The position numbers and the translations under genes were made by a program. From Stenotrophomonas sp. ZAC14D1_NAIMI4_1 (lineage in GTDB: Bacteria > Pseudomonadota > Gammaproteobacteria > Xanthomonadales > Xanthomonadaceae): a stretch of 64,000 nucleotides of DNA. The notes under the pieces were generated by a model. It ran no database searches, was not told the origin of the DNA, and saw only the letters and a list, made by a program, of their open reading frames with translations. Positions 25,832 through 33,092 of the stretch are shown here, one piece after another. The stretch's first letter is position 1; every line of letters starts with the position of its first letter. Location: assembly GCF_003086775.1 (NCBI RefSeq), contig NZ_CP026001.1, positions 248,001 to 312,000 on the forward strand. Direction: 5' to 3'.

Positions 25832-26449
25832 ATGGCCTACAAACGCTCTGCATTGATGGAAGAACGCCTGGCCGGGGCCCGTGAACGGATCCTGCTGGCG
25901 ACCCGCGAGCTGGTGGCTGCCGGCGGCTGGCGCAACGCCCCGGTGACCGCCGTGGCGACCCAGGCCGGGGTGTCCACCGGGCTGATCTACCGGCACTTCC
26001 CGTCCAAGGCCGAGCTGTTCGTGGAGGTGCTCAACGCCGCCGTGGCCCACGAGGTGGAGATCATGGAACGCATCGCCAGCGGCCCCGAAGTGGCCAGCGA
26101 GCGCCTGCGCCTGGCCATCACCGCCTTCGTCCGCCGCGCCCTGGCCGGGCCGGGGCTGGCCCATGCCTTCATCGTCGAACCGGTGGACCCGGACGTGGAG
26201 GCCGAGCGCATGCGCGGGCGCCGCGCCTTCGGCGATGTCTTCCTGCGCCTGGTGGAAGAGGGCGTGGCGGCCGGCGAGCTGCCTGCGCAGGACGCGCATG
26301 CGACCGCCGCCTGCCTGGTGGGCGCCTTTACCGAAGCGATGGTCGGCCCGACCGCCCCCAGCCGCGAAGCGCACCGCGACGAAGACGCGCTGGTGGATGC
26401 GATCTGCAGCTTCTGCCTGCGCGCGATCGGCGCGCCCGTCACCCGGTAG
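25832..26449 (+). CDS. TetR-family regulator, probable repressor of the liu operon
   Basis: 205 residues. The N-terminal HTH is typical (ERILLATRELVAAGGWRNAP, then VATQAGVSTGLIYRHFPSKA). The C-terminal ligand domain ends near VGAFTEAMVGPTAP and is helical. It is divergent from liuA across 157 bases holding an AT-rich inverted repeat, so it probably represses leucine degradation and its own gene in response to an acyl-CoA. TAGAAT six bases before the ATG suggests a leaderless mRNA. The TAG stop is part of the GTAG that begins the following REP. Confidence 0.87.
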   Translation: MAYKRSALMEERLAGARERILLATRELVAAGGWRNAPVTAVATQAGVSTGLIYRHFPSKAELFVEVLNAAVAHEVEIMERIASGPEVASERLRLAITAFVRRALAGPGLAHAFIVEPVDPDVEAERMRGRRAFGDVFLRLVEEGVAAGELPAQDAHATAACLVGAFTEAMVGPTAPSREAHRDEDALVDAICSFCLRAIGAPVTR

Positions 26450-26519
26450 CGCCGGCCGCTGGCCGGCTTCCGCGCGATCCATCCGGCGGATGGCGATGCC
26501 GGCCAGCGGCCGGCACTAC
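26446..26519. repeat. Inverted SMAG-type REP pair; its GTAG supplies the tetR stop codon
   Basis: GTAGCGCCGGCCGCTGGCCG starts at 26446, and the TAG at 26447-26449 is the stop of the regulator gene. The inverse unit ends GGCCGGCACTAC at 26519. Confidence 0.88.
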
Positions 26520-26645
26520 CAGGCATGCATGCTGCGCCGCACCAGCATCGACGCCTGTTGTCGCACGCAAAGCGCGTTCTATACTCGGCCCATCACGCAG
26601 TCGCTCAGCCGTGGTCCAACGACTATCAGCCAGGGGTAACGAAGA

Positions 26646-27164
26646 GTGCGGAATTACGATCTGGAGTTCCTGAAACGCTTCTCCATGGTGATCGCGCTGC
26701 TGGCGGCCATCACCCTCGGTCTCATCCTCCTGGCGGCGTACATCCACACCCGGATTCCGCCCGAGGTATCGCCCACGGCAGCCAAGCGCACCGAGCAGCG
26801 CATCTCGCCCACCGGCGCGGTGTACGCCGGCAGTACCGGCGCCGCTGCACAGGCCGCCGCCAAGGCCGCCGCACTGGCCAAGGCCGCGTCGCAGGTCGCC
26901 TATGGCGGCACCAAGGACGGCAAGGTCATCTTCGACAACCTGTGCACCGCTTGCCACACCACCGGCGTCGGCCAGGCGCCCACGCTCGACCACGCGCACT
27001 GGGACCAGCGCCTGGCGCAGGGCAAGGACACCCTCTACAAGCATGCCATCGAGGGCTACACCGGCCCGGATGGCGGCATCATGCCGCCCAAGGGCGGCAA
27101 CCCGGCGCTGACCGAGGAGCAGATCCACGCCACCGTGGACTGGATGCTGGGCAACCTGAAGTAA
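26646..27164 (+). CDS. Membrane-anchored c-type cytochrome (cytochrome c5-like)
   Basis: 172 residues from a GTG, with AGGGG upstream. One N-terminal membrane anchor (FSMVIALLAAITLGLILLAA) is followed by an alanine-rich linker and a single haem c domain: CTACH binds the haem, and the axial methionine is probably in GGIMPPKGG. This c5-like pattern (FDNLCTACHTTG, then MPPKGGNPALTEEQIHATVD) fits small electron carriers of the periplasmic face of the inner membrane, which pass electrons to terminal oxidases. No oxidase gene lies nearby, so the partner is unknown. Confidence 0.88.
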   Translation: MRNYDLEFLKRFSMVIALLAAITLGLILLAAYIHTRIPPEVSPTAAKRTEQRISPTGAVYAGSTGAAAQAAAKAAALAKAASQVAYGGTKDGKVIFDNLCTACHTTGVGQAPTLDHAHWDQRLAQGKDTLYKHAIEGYTGPDGGIMPPKGGNPALTEEQIHATVDWMLGNLK

Positions 27165-27211
27165 CCGCCGGAACGGCCAAACCGGGAAACGGCGGAATGG
27201 CGGAATGGGGG

Positions 27212-27298
27212 GTAGAGTCGACTGTCAGTCGACTGCTCTTCGCTACGTCGCCGAAAAGCCCGCGCTGTGCGCGATAGTCGACTAACAGTCGACTCTAC
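27212..27298. repeat. Inverted REP pair, GTAGAGTCGAC type
   Basis: GTAGAGTCGACTGTCAGTCG and the inverse ending AGTCGACTCTAC face each other. The sequence differs from other copies in the window but keeps the GTAG start. Confidence 0.8.
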
Positions 27299-27423
27299 CC
27301 CCGCGCCCCCGCGCCCCCGTGCTTTGCCTACCGAGGCCTGATCGCCCATCGTGCCCGGTGCTGCAAGCGGGCCTGCACATTTCGGGGTTAGTCTGTGCGC
27401 CCATTTCGTGGAGTCGCCCGTCG

Positions 27424-28866
27424 ATGCGCCGCCGTTCCCTCGCCCTTGCCCTGTCCCTGCTGCTGCCGGCCACCGCCTTTGCCCAGGCCCAGCCGCAGGC
27501 CGCGCCGACCCAGACCGCCACCACCGCTCGCAGCAAGGCCCCGGTCGTGCTGACCACGGCCCCGGCCGACTGGCGCGCGCTGGACGGCCAGCACGTGCGC
27601 ATCGCCGCCCCGCTCACCCTGGCCGGCACCGATGGCCTGGAACGCTTCGGCCAGCTCACCGTGGCCTTCGACGGCCGCCTCTGGCAGCCCACCGAAGTGG
27701 CCGCGCCGGGTACGGCCGGCATCGAACAGGTGATGGCTGACAACCAGCGCCGTCGCCTGGTGCTGGATGACGGCAGCGATGCCCGCGACCCGGGCAGCGT
27801 GCCGTACCTGGCCGGCAACCCGGTGCTGCGCACCGGCATGCAGCTGCGCAACGTCGAAGGCATCGTGCGCGTGGACGCACAGGGCCGCCCCAGCCTGCAG
27901 GTGGAAGGCACGCTGACGCTGCCCGACCTGCAGCGCCCGGCGGTGCCCAAGGTGGCCGGCGACCTGCACATCGCCGCGTTCAACCTGGAGAACTTCTTCA
28001 ACGGTGACGGCCAGGGCGGTGGCTTCCCGACCCTGCGCGGTGCGCGCACGCTGGACGAGCACAAGGCCCAGGTGGCCAAGCTGGTGGCCACCATCAGCGC
28101 GCTGGATGCCCACATCGCCGCGCTGATGGAACTGGAAAACGACGGCTACGGCCCGCAGTCGGCCATCGCCGAACTGCTGGCCGCGCTCAACGCCACGCTG
28201 GAACCGGCCCAGCAGTGGGCGATGGTCGATGCGGGCGAAGGCCCGGGCACCAATCCGATCCGGGTGGGCATCATCTACCGCAAGGGCCTGTTCAAGCCGC
28301 TGGGCGCACCGCTGACCAAGCTGGACGGCCCGTTCGCCGAACACAGCCGTGCGCCGCTGGCCCAGGCGTTCCAGGGCAACGGCGCGCCGTTCATGGTGGT
28401 CGCCAACCACTTCAAGTCCAAGGGCTGCCGTGATGCTGCCGGCGCCGATGCCGACCGCAATGATGGCCAGGGCTGCTGGAACGCCACCCGCGTGGAATCG
28501 GCGCGGCAGCTGAACCAGTGGGTCGGCGCCGAGGCGGCGCGCCTGAAGGTGAAGGACATCGTGCTGCTGGGCGACTTCAATGCCTACGCCCAGGAAGATC
28601 CGATCCGCACCCTGCATGACCTCGGCTGGCAGGACGCCTTCAAGGTGGCCAAGGTCGAGCACCCCTACAGCTACGTCTACAACGGCTACACCGGCCGCCT
28701 CGACCACGCGCTGCTGAGCCCGGGCATGGCCAAGCGCCTGCGCGGTGCCGCCGAATGGCACAGCAACGCCGACGAACAGGACGCCAGCGGCTACCAGGGC
28801 CGCAACGTGCCGGGCCCGTGGCGCAGCTCCGACCACGACCCGCTGCTGCTGGGTTTCGGTAGATAA
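27424..28866 (+). CDS. Secreted endonuclease/exonuclease/phosphatase-family nuclease (ExeM-like)
   Basis: 480 residues. A signal peptide (RRSLALALSLLLPATAFAQA) directs it out of the cytoplasm; the ATG at 27424 is chosen for this reason. An N-terminal region of about 170 residues resembles the OB-like domain of NucH/ExeM nucleases. The EEP catalytic domain follows: LHIAAFNLENFFNG, the metal glutamate in LMELENDGYGP, the VLLGDFNAYAQEDP block and the terminal SSDHDPLLLGF histidine-aspartate motif. Extracellular nucleases of this group degrade DNA for nutrient use or biofilm turnover. No sorting tail is seen. Confidence 0.87.
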   Translation: MRRRSLALALSLLLPATAFAQAQPQAAPTQTATTARSKAPVVLTTAPADWRALDGQHVRIAAPLTLAGTDGLERFGQLTVAFDGRLWQPTEVAAPGTAGIEQVMADNQRRRLVLDDGSDARDPGSVPYLAGNPVLRTGMQLRNVEGIVRVDAQGRPSLQVEGTLTLPDLQRPAVPKVAGDLHIAAFNLENFFNGDGQGGGFPTLRGARTLDEHKAQVAKLVATISALDAHIAALMELENDGYGPQSAIAELLAALNATLEPAQQWAMVDAGEGPGTNPIRVGIIYRKGLFKPLGAPLTKLDGPFAEHSRAPLAQAFQGNGAPFMVVANHFKSKGCRDAAGADADRNDGQGCWNATRVESARQLNQWVGAEAARLKVKDIVLLGDFNAYAQEDPIRTLHDLGWQDAFKVAKVEHPYSYVYNGYTGRLDHALLSPGMAKRLRGAAEWHSNADEQDASGYQGRNVPGPWRSSDHDPLLLGFGR

Positions 28867-28871
28867 GGATT

Positions 28872-28923
28872 CGCCGGGTCACGCCCGGCGCGTCGAACGG
28901 GTAGCGCCGGGCCATGCCCGGCG
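28872..28923. repeat. Two REP units after the nuclease gene
   Basis: A CGCCGGGTCACGCCCGGCG palindrome is followed by GTAGCGCCGGGCCATGCCCG, between convergent genes. Confidence 0.75.
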
Positions 28924-28928
28924 GCCTT

Positions 28929-29786
28929 TCACCCCCAGGCGATCAACCCGATCGCCAGCACCGCCAGCGCCAGCCCGGCGCGGTTCCACTTCGTGGTGGC
29001 CTCGCCGAAGGCGAACACGCCCACCAGCGCGCCCAGCACCACCACGCCGATGTTCATGCCGGCGAACACGGTGGCCGGGCTGTCCGGCATCGACTGGTGC
29101 GCGTGCACATAGAACAGGATGTTGCCGCCGTTGAGCAGGCCCAGCAGCGCGCCGGCCCCCAGGTTGCGCCAGGCCAGTCGGCTGCGGCCGCTGGCATGCC
29201 GCCACAGCTGCAGCGCCAGCATCAGCACGAAGGCCACGCTGAAGCTGGCCAGCACCGCCGCCATCGACGGCGTGCCCGACAGCGCCACCTGCTTGAGCAG
29301 CACGTCCACCACGGCAAAGCCGCCCCACACGCCCAGCAGCCAGCCCCAGCCACCGGGCGAGGCCGCCACTGCAGGGCCACGCGGGCGCAGGCTGATGGCC
29401 ACCATCGCCAGCAGGCCCAGGCCCAGCCCGGCCAGCTTCCACGGCGTGGCGGTCTGGCCGAAGAACAGGAAGGCTGCGGCCAGCGACAGCAGCAGCGACA
29501 GGCGCTGGGCCACATCGCTGCGCACGATGCCGGCCACCGCCACCGCGCGGCCCAGCACCAGGAAGATCGACGGCAGCACCACCGCCAGCGCCAGCAGCGA
29601 CACCCACGGCGCATGCGGTGCGCGCAGCGCCTCCAGCGGCGGCTGCAGCACCACGGCAGTGAGGGTGGCGGCCACCAGGTAGTTCCAGGTCACCATCTGC
29701 GGCACGTCCAGCGCGCGGCGGTTGGCCAGCTTCAACAACACCGAAACCAGCACACTGCAGATCACGGCCAGGGACAGGTAGAGCAT
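28929..29786 (-). CDS. EamA/DMT-superfamily transporter
   Basis: 285 residues with about ten hydrophobic segments in two EamA-type halves. Examples are LSLAVICSVLVSVLLKLANR at the N-terminus and the C-terminal ATVFAGMNIGVVVLGALVGV. A GTG four codons upstream is possible; I prefer the ATG at 29786. The substrate cannot be predicted. It is divergent from the alpha/beta hydrolase gene with only 44 bases between starts, so their promoters overlap. Confidence 0.82.
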   Translation of the reverse strand: MLYLSLAVICSVLVSVLLKLANRRALDVPQMVTWNYLVAATLTAVVLQPPLEALRAPHAPWVSLLALAVVLPSIFLVLGRAVAVAGIVRSDVAQRLSLLLSLAAAFLFFGQTATPWKLAGLGLGLLAMVAISLRPRGPAVAASPGGWGWLLGVWGGFAVVDVLLKQVALSGTPSMAAVLASFSVAFVLMLALQLWRHASGRSRLAWRNLGAGALLGLLNGGNILFYVHAHQSMPDSPATVFAGMNIGVVVLGALVGVFAFGEATTKWNRAGLALAVLAIGLIAWG

Positions 29787-29818
29787 GGGGCGGGGCACAG
29801 GGCAGGGGCGGGGGACGG

Positions 29819-29824
29819 TATCAT
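29819..29824 (+). promoter_or_regulatory. -10-like TATCAT placed for a leaderless hydrolase mRNA
   Basis: TATCAT ends six bases before the ATG at 29831, in a very GC-rich surrounding. No -35 is recognisable. Confidence 0.5.
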
Positions 29825-29830
29825 GGTGCC

Positions 29831-30502
29831 ATGCACAAGCCCTCGTTCCCCGTCGCCCCCGGCGAAACCGCCTGCCTCGTACTGGACGGCCCGGCCGGCC
29901 CGCTGGAAGTGGTCGTCGACCTGCCCAAGGCCGACGTGCCGGTGCAGCCGATCGTGGCCATCGTCTGCCACCCGCTGTCCACCGAAGGCGGCACCCTGCA
30001 CAACAAGGTGGTCACCATGGCCGCCACCACCCTGCGCGAGCAGGGCATTGCCACGGTGCGCTTCAACTTCCGCAGCGTCGGCGGCTCGGCCGGCAGCTTC
30101 GACCATGGCGTGGGCGAACAGGACGACCTGAAGGCCGTCACCGCCTGGGTGCGCAGCCAGCGCCCGGACGACCGCCTGTGGCTGGCCGGTTTCAGCTTCG
30201 GTTCCTTCGTTTCGCTGAAGGCCGCGGGCGAACTGCAGCCGGAAGCGCTGATCTCGATCGCGCCGCCGGCTGGCCGCTGGGATTTCAGCGGCGTGCAGCC
30301 GCCGGCCCGCTGGCTGGTCATCCAGGGCGAGCAGGATGAGATCGTCGACCCGCAGGCCGTCTACCAGTGGCTGGAAACGCTGGATGCCCCGCATGAGCTG
30401 GTGCGCATGCCCGAAACCAGCCACTTCTTCCACCGCAAGCTGATCGACCTGCGCGGCGCGCTCACCCACGGCGTCAAGCACTGGCTGGGCGCGGCGGCAT
30501 GA
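29831..30502 (+). CDS. Alpha/beta hydrolase
   Basis: 223 residues with a complete catalytic set: nucleophile elbow GFSFGS, an acid in GEQDEIVDPQ and the histidine in ETSHFFHRKL. The oxyanion region is near CHPLSTEGGTLHNKVVT. The protein resembles the YfhR/DLH-like group of small hydrolases; the substrate is unknown. TATCAT six bases upstream of the ATG suggests a leaderless mRNA. The stop overlaps the next start as ATGA, so it is translationally coupled to zapE. Confidence 0.87.
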   Translation: MHKPSFPVAPGETACLVLDGPAGPLEVVVDLPKADVPVQPIVAIVCHPLSTEGGTLHNKVVTMAATTLREQGIATVRFNFRSVGGSAGSFDHGVGEQDDLKAVTAWVRSQRPDDRLWLAGFSFGSFVSLKAAGELQPEALISIAPPAGRWDFSGVQPPARWLVIQGEQDEIVDPQAVYQWLETLDAPHELVRMPETSHFFHRKLIDLRGALTHGVKHWLGAAA

Positions 30503-31599
30503 GCGAGCAGGCGTTGACCCCGTCGCAGCGGTACGCGGCCGGGGTTGCCAGCGGCGACTGGCAGGACGATCCGGCCCAGCACGCGGCCCTGGCCGAACTG
30601 GACCGCATCCATCTGGGCCTGGTCGACAGCGCCGAGGACGGCTGGCTGGACCGCCTGTCCTCGTTCTGGAAGAAGCCCGAGCCGGTGAAGGGCCTGTACT
30701 TCTGGGGCGGCGTCGGCCGTGGCAAGACCTTCCTGGTGGACCTGTTCTACGACGGCCTGCCGATCAAGCAGAAGTACCGCACGCACTTCCACCGTTTCAT
30801 GCGCAGCGTCCACGAGCGCCTGCGCGAGCACCAGGGGCAGAGCGACCCGCTGGCGAAGATCGCCCAGGAATGGCGCAGCAACCTGCGCGTGCTGGTGCTG
30901 GACGAGTTCTTCGTCACCGACATCGGCGATGCGATGCTGCTGGCGCGCCTGCTCGAGCGCCTGTTCGCCGAGGGCGTGACCCTGGTGACCACCTCCAATA
31001 CGGCGGTGGAGAACCTGTATCTGAACGGCCTGCAGCGCGAGAGCTTCATGCCGGCCATCGGCCTGCTGCAGCGCTACTGCGTGGAGCTGTACGCCGAGGG
31101 CACCGAGGATTACCGCATGCGCGCGCTGACCCGCTCGCCGGTGTACCGCGCGCCGCTGGCGGCCGACAGCGATGGCTGGCTGGCCAGCCGTTGGGGCGAA
31201 CTCAGCGGCGGGCAGCCGGCCAAGGCCGGCAACATCGAGATCGAAGGCCGCAAGATTGCGGTGCGGGGCCGCGGCAAGAGCATTGCCTGGTTCGATTTCG
31301 CCGCCCTCTGCGAAGGCCCGCGCGGCCCGTCGGATTACATCGAGATCGCGCACGAGTTCAACACGGTGCTGCTGGGCGGCATTCCTGCCTTCGACCGCCT
31401 GAACGAAGATGCCGCGCGCCGCTTCGTGAACCTGATCGACGAGCTGTACGACCGCCACGTCAACCTGGTCTGCACCGCCAGCACCTCGCCGGTGGAGCTG
31501 TATGCCGGCGAGCGCCTGCAGGGCGCGTTCGAGCGCACCGCCTCGCGCCTGATCGAAATGCAGAGCGCGGAGTACCTGGGCACCCCGCACCGGGCGTGA
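30499..31599 (+). CDS. zapE: Cell division protein ZapE (AFG1-like ATPase)
   Basis: 366 residues. The Walker A motif is GGVGRGKTFLVD with Lys76, and Walker B is VLVLDEFFVTD. The AFG1 signature blocks KYRTHFHRFMRSVHERLREH and VTLVTTSNTAVENLYLNGLQ are present, as is the RYCVELYAEGTEDYRMR region. ZapE is a Z-ring-associated ATPase acting late in division and under stress. It overlaps the upstream hydrolase gene by four bases (ATGA), an unusual pairing without known meaning. A triple REP cluster follows. Confidence 0.94.
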   Translation: MSEQALTPSQRYAAGVASGDWQDDPAQHAALAELDRIHLGLVDSAEDGWLDRLSSFWKKPEPVKGLYFWGGVGRGKTFLVDLFYDGLPIKQKYRTHFHRFMRSVHERLREHQGQSDPLAKIAQEWRSNLRVLVLDEFFVTDIGDAMLLARLLERLFAEGVTLVTTSNTAVENLYLNGLQRESFMPAIGLLQRYCVELYAEGTEDYRMRALTRSPVYRAPLAADSDGWLASRWGELSGGQPAKAGNIEIEGRKIAVRGRGKSIAWFDFAALCEGPRGPSDYIEIAHEFNTVLLGGIPAFDRLNEDAARRFVNLIDELYDRHVNLVCTASTSPVELYAGERLQGAFERTASRLIEMQSAEYLGTPHRA

Positions 31600-31610
31600 C
31601 CGGATCCGCG

Positions 31611-31716
31611 TTGCCGGCCAGCGGCCGGCACTACCCCGCAGCGCCCCCGGTAGTGCCGGCCGCTGGCCGGCATCGTCCCCGCAGCGCCCCCGGTAGTGCC
31701 GGCCGCTGGCCGGCAT
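31611..31716. repeat. Cluster of three SMAG-type REPs
   Basis: One inverted unit ends ACTAC near 31634, and two direct units begin GTAGTGCCGGCCGCTGGCCG at 31650 and 31693. The two direct copies share about 20 bases of flank (CGCAGCGCCCCC), so they arose by tandem duplication. Confidence 0.88.
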
Positions 31717-31727
31717 CCACGGCGCGG

Positions 31728-32525
31728 CTATCGGCTCGGCGCCACCGCATCGCCCTGCGGCTGTTCGCGCACGCTGGCCGCCGCCTGCAGGGTGTCGCTG
31801 CGCTGTATCAGCCGCAGCGGCTGCCCCTGGTAACGCACCTCCAGCGCGTCATGGGCCTCGGCCACGGCGGCCACCAGCGGGCACAGCGCCTGCGCCTTGG
31901 CTTCCAGCTGCTGGCTGCGGGCCTCCATGCGGCGGTCGACTTCCGCGTCCAGGCGGTCGGCCCGGCGCTCCATGGCTTCGCCACGGCCGGTGAACACCTG
32001 CCACAGCACGCTGCGGGTCATCGAAGTGGCCATGCTTTCGGCCATCTGCTCGATGTGTTCGTCGAAACCCTCGCCGAAGGTGGCCTGTTCCCAGTAGCCG
32101 CGGCCCAGGCTGCCGTCGATCCAGCCCTCCATCTCGCCCCGCATCGCACGCATCTGGCGGTTGCGGCGCTTGCCGGTGATGGCCTCGAAGGCGGCATCCA
32201 GCGCATCGAAGGTGACCCCGCTCACTTCATGCGCCAGCGCCGTGGCCGCCGGCATCAGCTGCCGGGCCCCGGCCTCCATCTGCCGCAGGCGGGCGGCGTC
32301 GGCCTCGCTGACCGGCACGACCGTGTTGTCCAGGCTCAGCACGCCATCGTGGAACACCACCTCGTGCGGCGCCTGCGGGCCGTGCCGCAGCCAGACGCCG
32401 CCACTGTCCACCAGCACGTCGTAGTCGGTGTGCATGCCGCACTGGTCGGCGCTCAGCGTCGGGCCGTCGCCGGCCATCACCGGGGCGGCGGCCAGGCAGG
32501 CCAGCAGGGTCAGGGGCAGGCGCAT
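31728..32525 (-). CDS. DUF2884 family secreted protein (YggN-like)
   Basis: 265 residues with a signal peptide (RLPLTLLACLAAAPVMAG). A GGA-rich ribosome binding site (GGAAAGGACTCC) precedes the ATG. The family pattern includes CGMHTDYDVLVDSGGVWLRH near the N-terminus and a long helical, arginine-rich middle (RRADRLDAEVDRRMEARSQQ). This is the YggN/DUF2884 type; no function is established and I infer none. The protein is probably periplasmic. It is divergent from the nrd promoter region. Confidence 0.78.
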   Translation of the reverse strand: MRLPLTLLACLAAAPVMAGDGPTLSADQCGMHTDYDVLVDSGGVWLRHGPQAPHEVVFHDGVLSLDNTVVPVSEADAARLRQMEAGARQLMPAATALAHEVSGVTFDALDAAFEAITGKRRNRQMRAMRGEMEGWIDGSLGRGYWEQATFGEGFDEHIEQMAESMATSMTRSVLWQVFTGRGEAMERRADRLDAEVDRRMEARSQQLEAKAQALCPLVAAVAEAHDALEVRYQGQPLRLIQRSDTLQAAASVREQPQGDAVAPSR

Positions 32526-32847
32526 GGTGGAGTCCTTTCCGGTCAGAGCAGGGCCCCAGCATCCCGCGCCCGCAAGGCGCCGTCACCGGCCGGAAGTCAC
32601 TGCCCGACGGTCATCCATCCGGCCATACCGGCTTTCCCACCGGCTGCCCACTACCTATCCACAGGGTTGTCCCTAGCCAGCTTCGTCGCTGTCATGTGAA
32701 GCTGTCATTGTTCCGTTTCCGCAGCACGTTGTACCGCCGATGTGACGCCTTCCGGGCTTGACTGCGCAGCCCGTTCCGGCAGGTCCAAAGCGTCCAGACG
32801 CGGCGCCGATGGCATGATCCTTGCGCCGCAAGGGATTACCAAATTTC
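32526..32847. other. Intergenic stretch before the nrd promoter, with one DnaA-box-like site
   Basis: No gene is seen. CTATCCACA at 32655-32663 differs from the DnaA box TTATCCACA at one base. E. coli nrdAB is controlled partly by DnaA, but a single near-match here is weak evidence. Confidence 0.4.
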
Positions 32848-32893
32848 ACTATATTTGGCGTTGACGGCCCCCATCACCCCCACTATCTTGTGG
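32848..32893 (+). promoter_or_regulatory. nrdA promoter overlapped by two NrdR-like boxes
   Basis: Box 1 is CACTATATTTGG (32848-32859) and box 2 is CACTATCTTGTGG (32881-32893), 33 bases apart, close to three helical turns as for tandem NrdR boxes. Between them lies TTGACG (32861-32866), a 17-base spacer and TATCTT (32884-32889), an almost ideal sigma-70 promoter. Box 2 covers the -10, so NrdR bound to both boxes would block transcription when dATP is high. Transcription should begin near 32896, giving a leader of about 200 bases with a 7-bp hairpin at 32908-32926. Confidence 0.8.
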
Positions 32894-33092
32894 CCGTCGG
32901 TCGCAACGACCCCATGTCTTGGGGTCCGCAACGGGGCACTACCGCAGTACCCGCCAGCGATCGTCAACCGGCAGTGGAAGGCGCAGGGTCTCATCTCCTG
33001 CGACGCCGTCCTGCCACCCTGGGCTGTCATGTCCCGGGTCGAGCAACCCTGATGCATACAGCACCCCCAATCACGCCAAGAGGACACACGCC

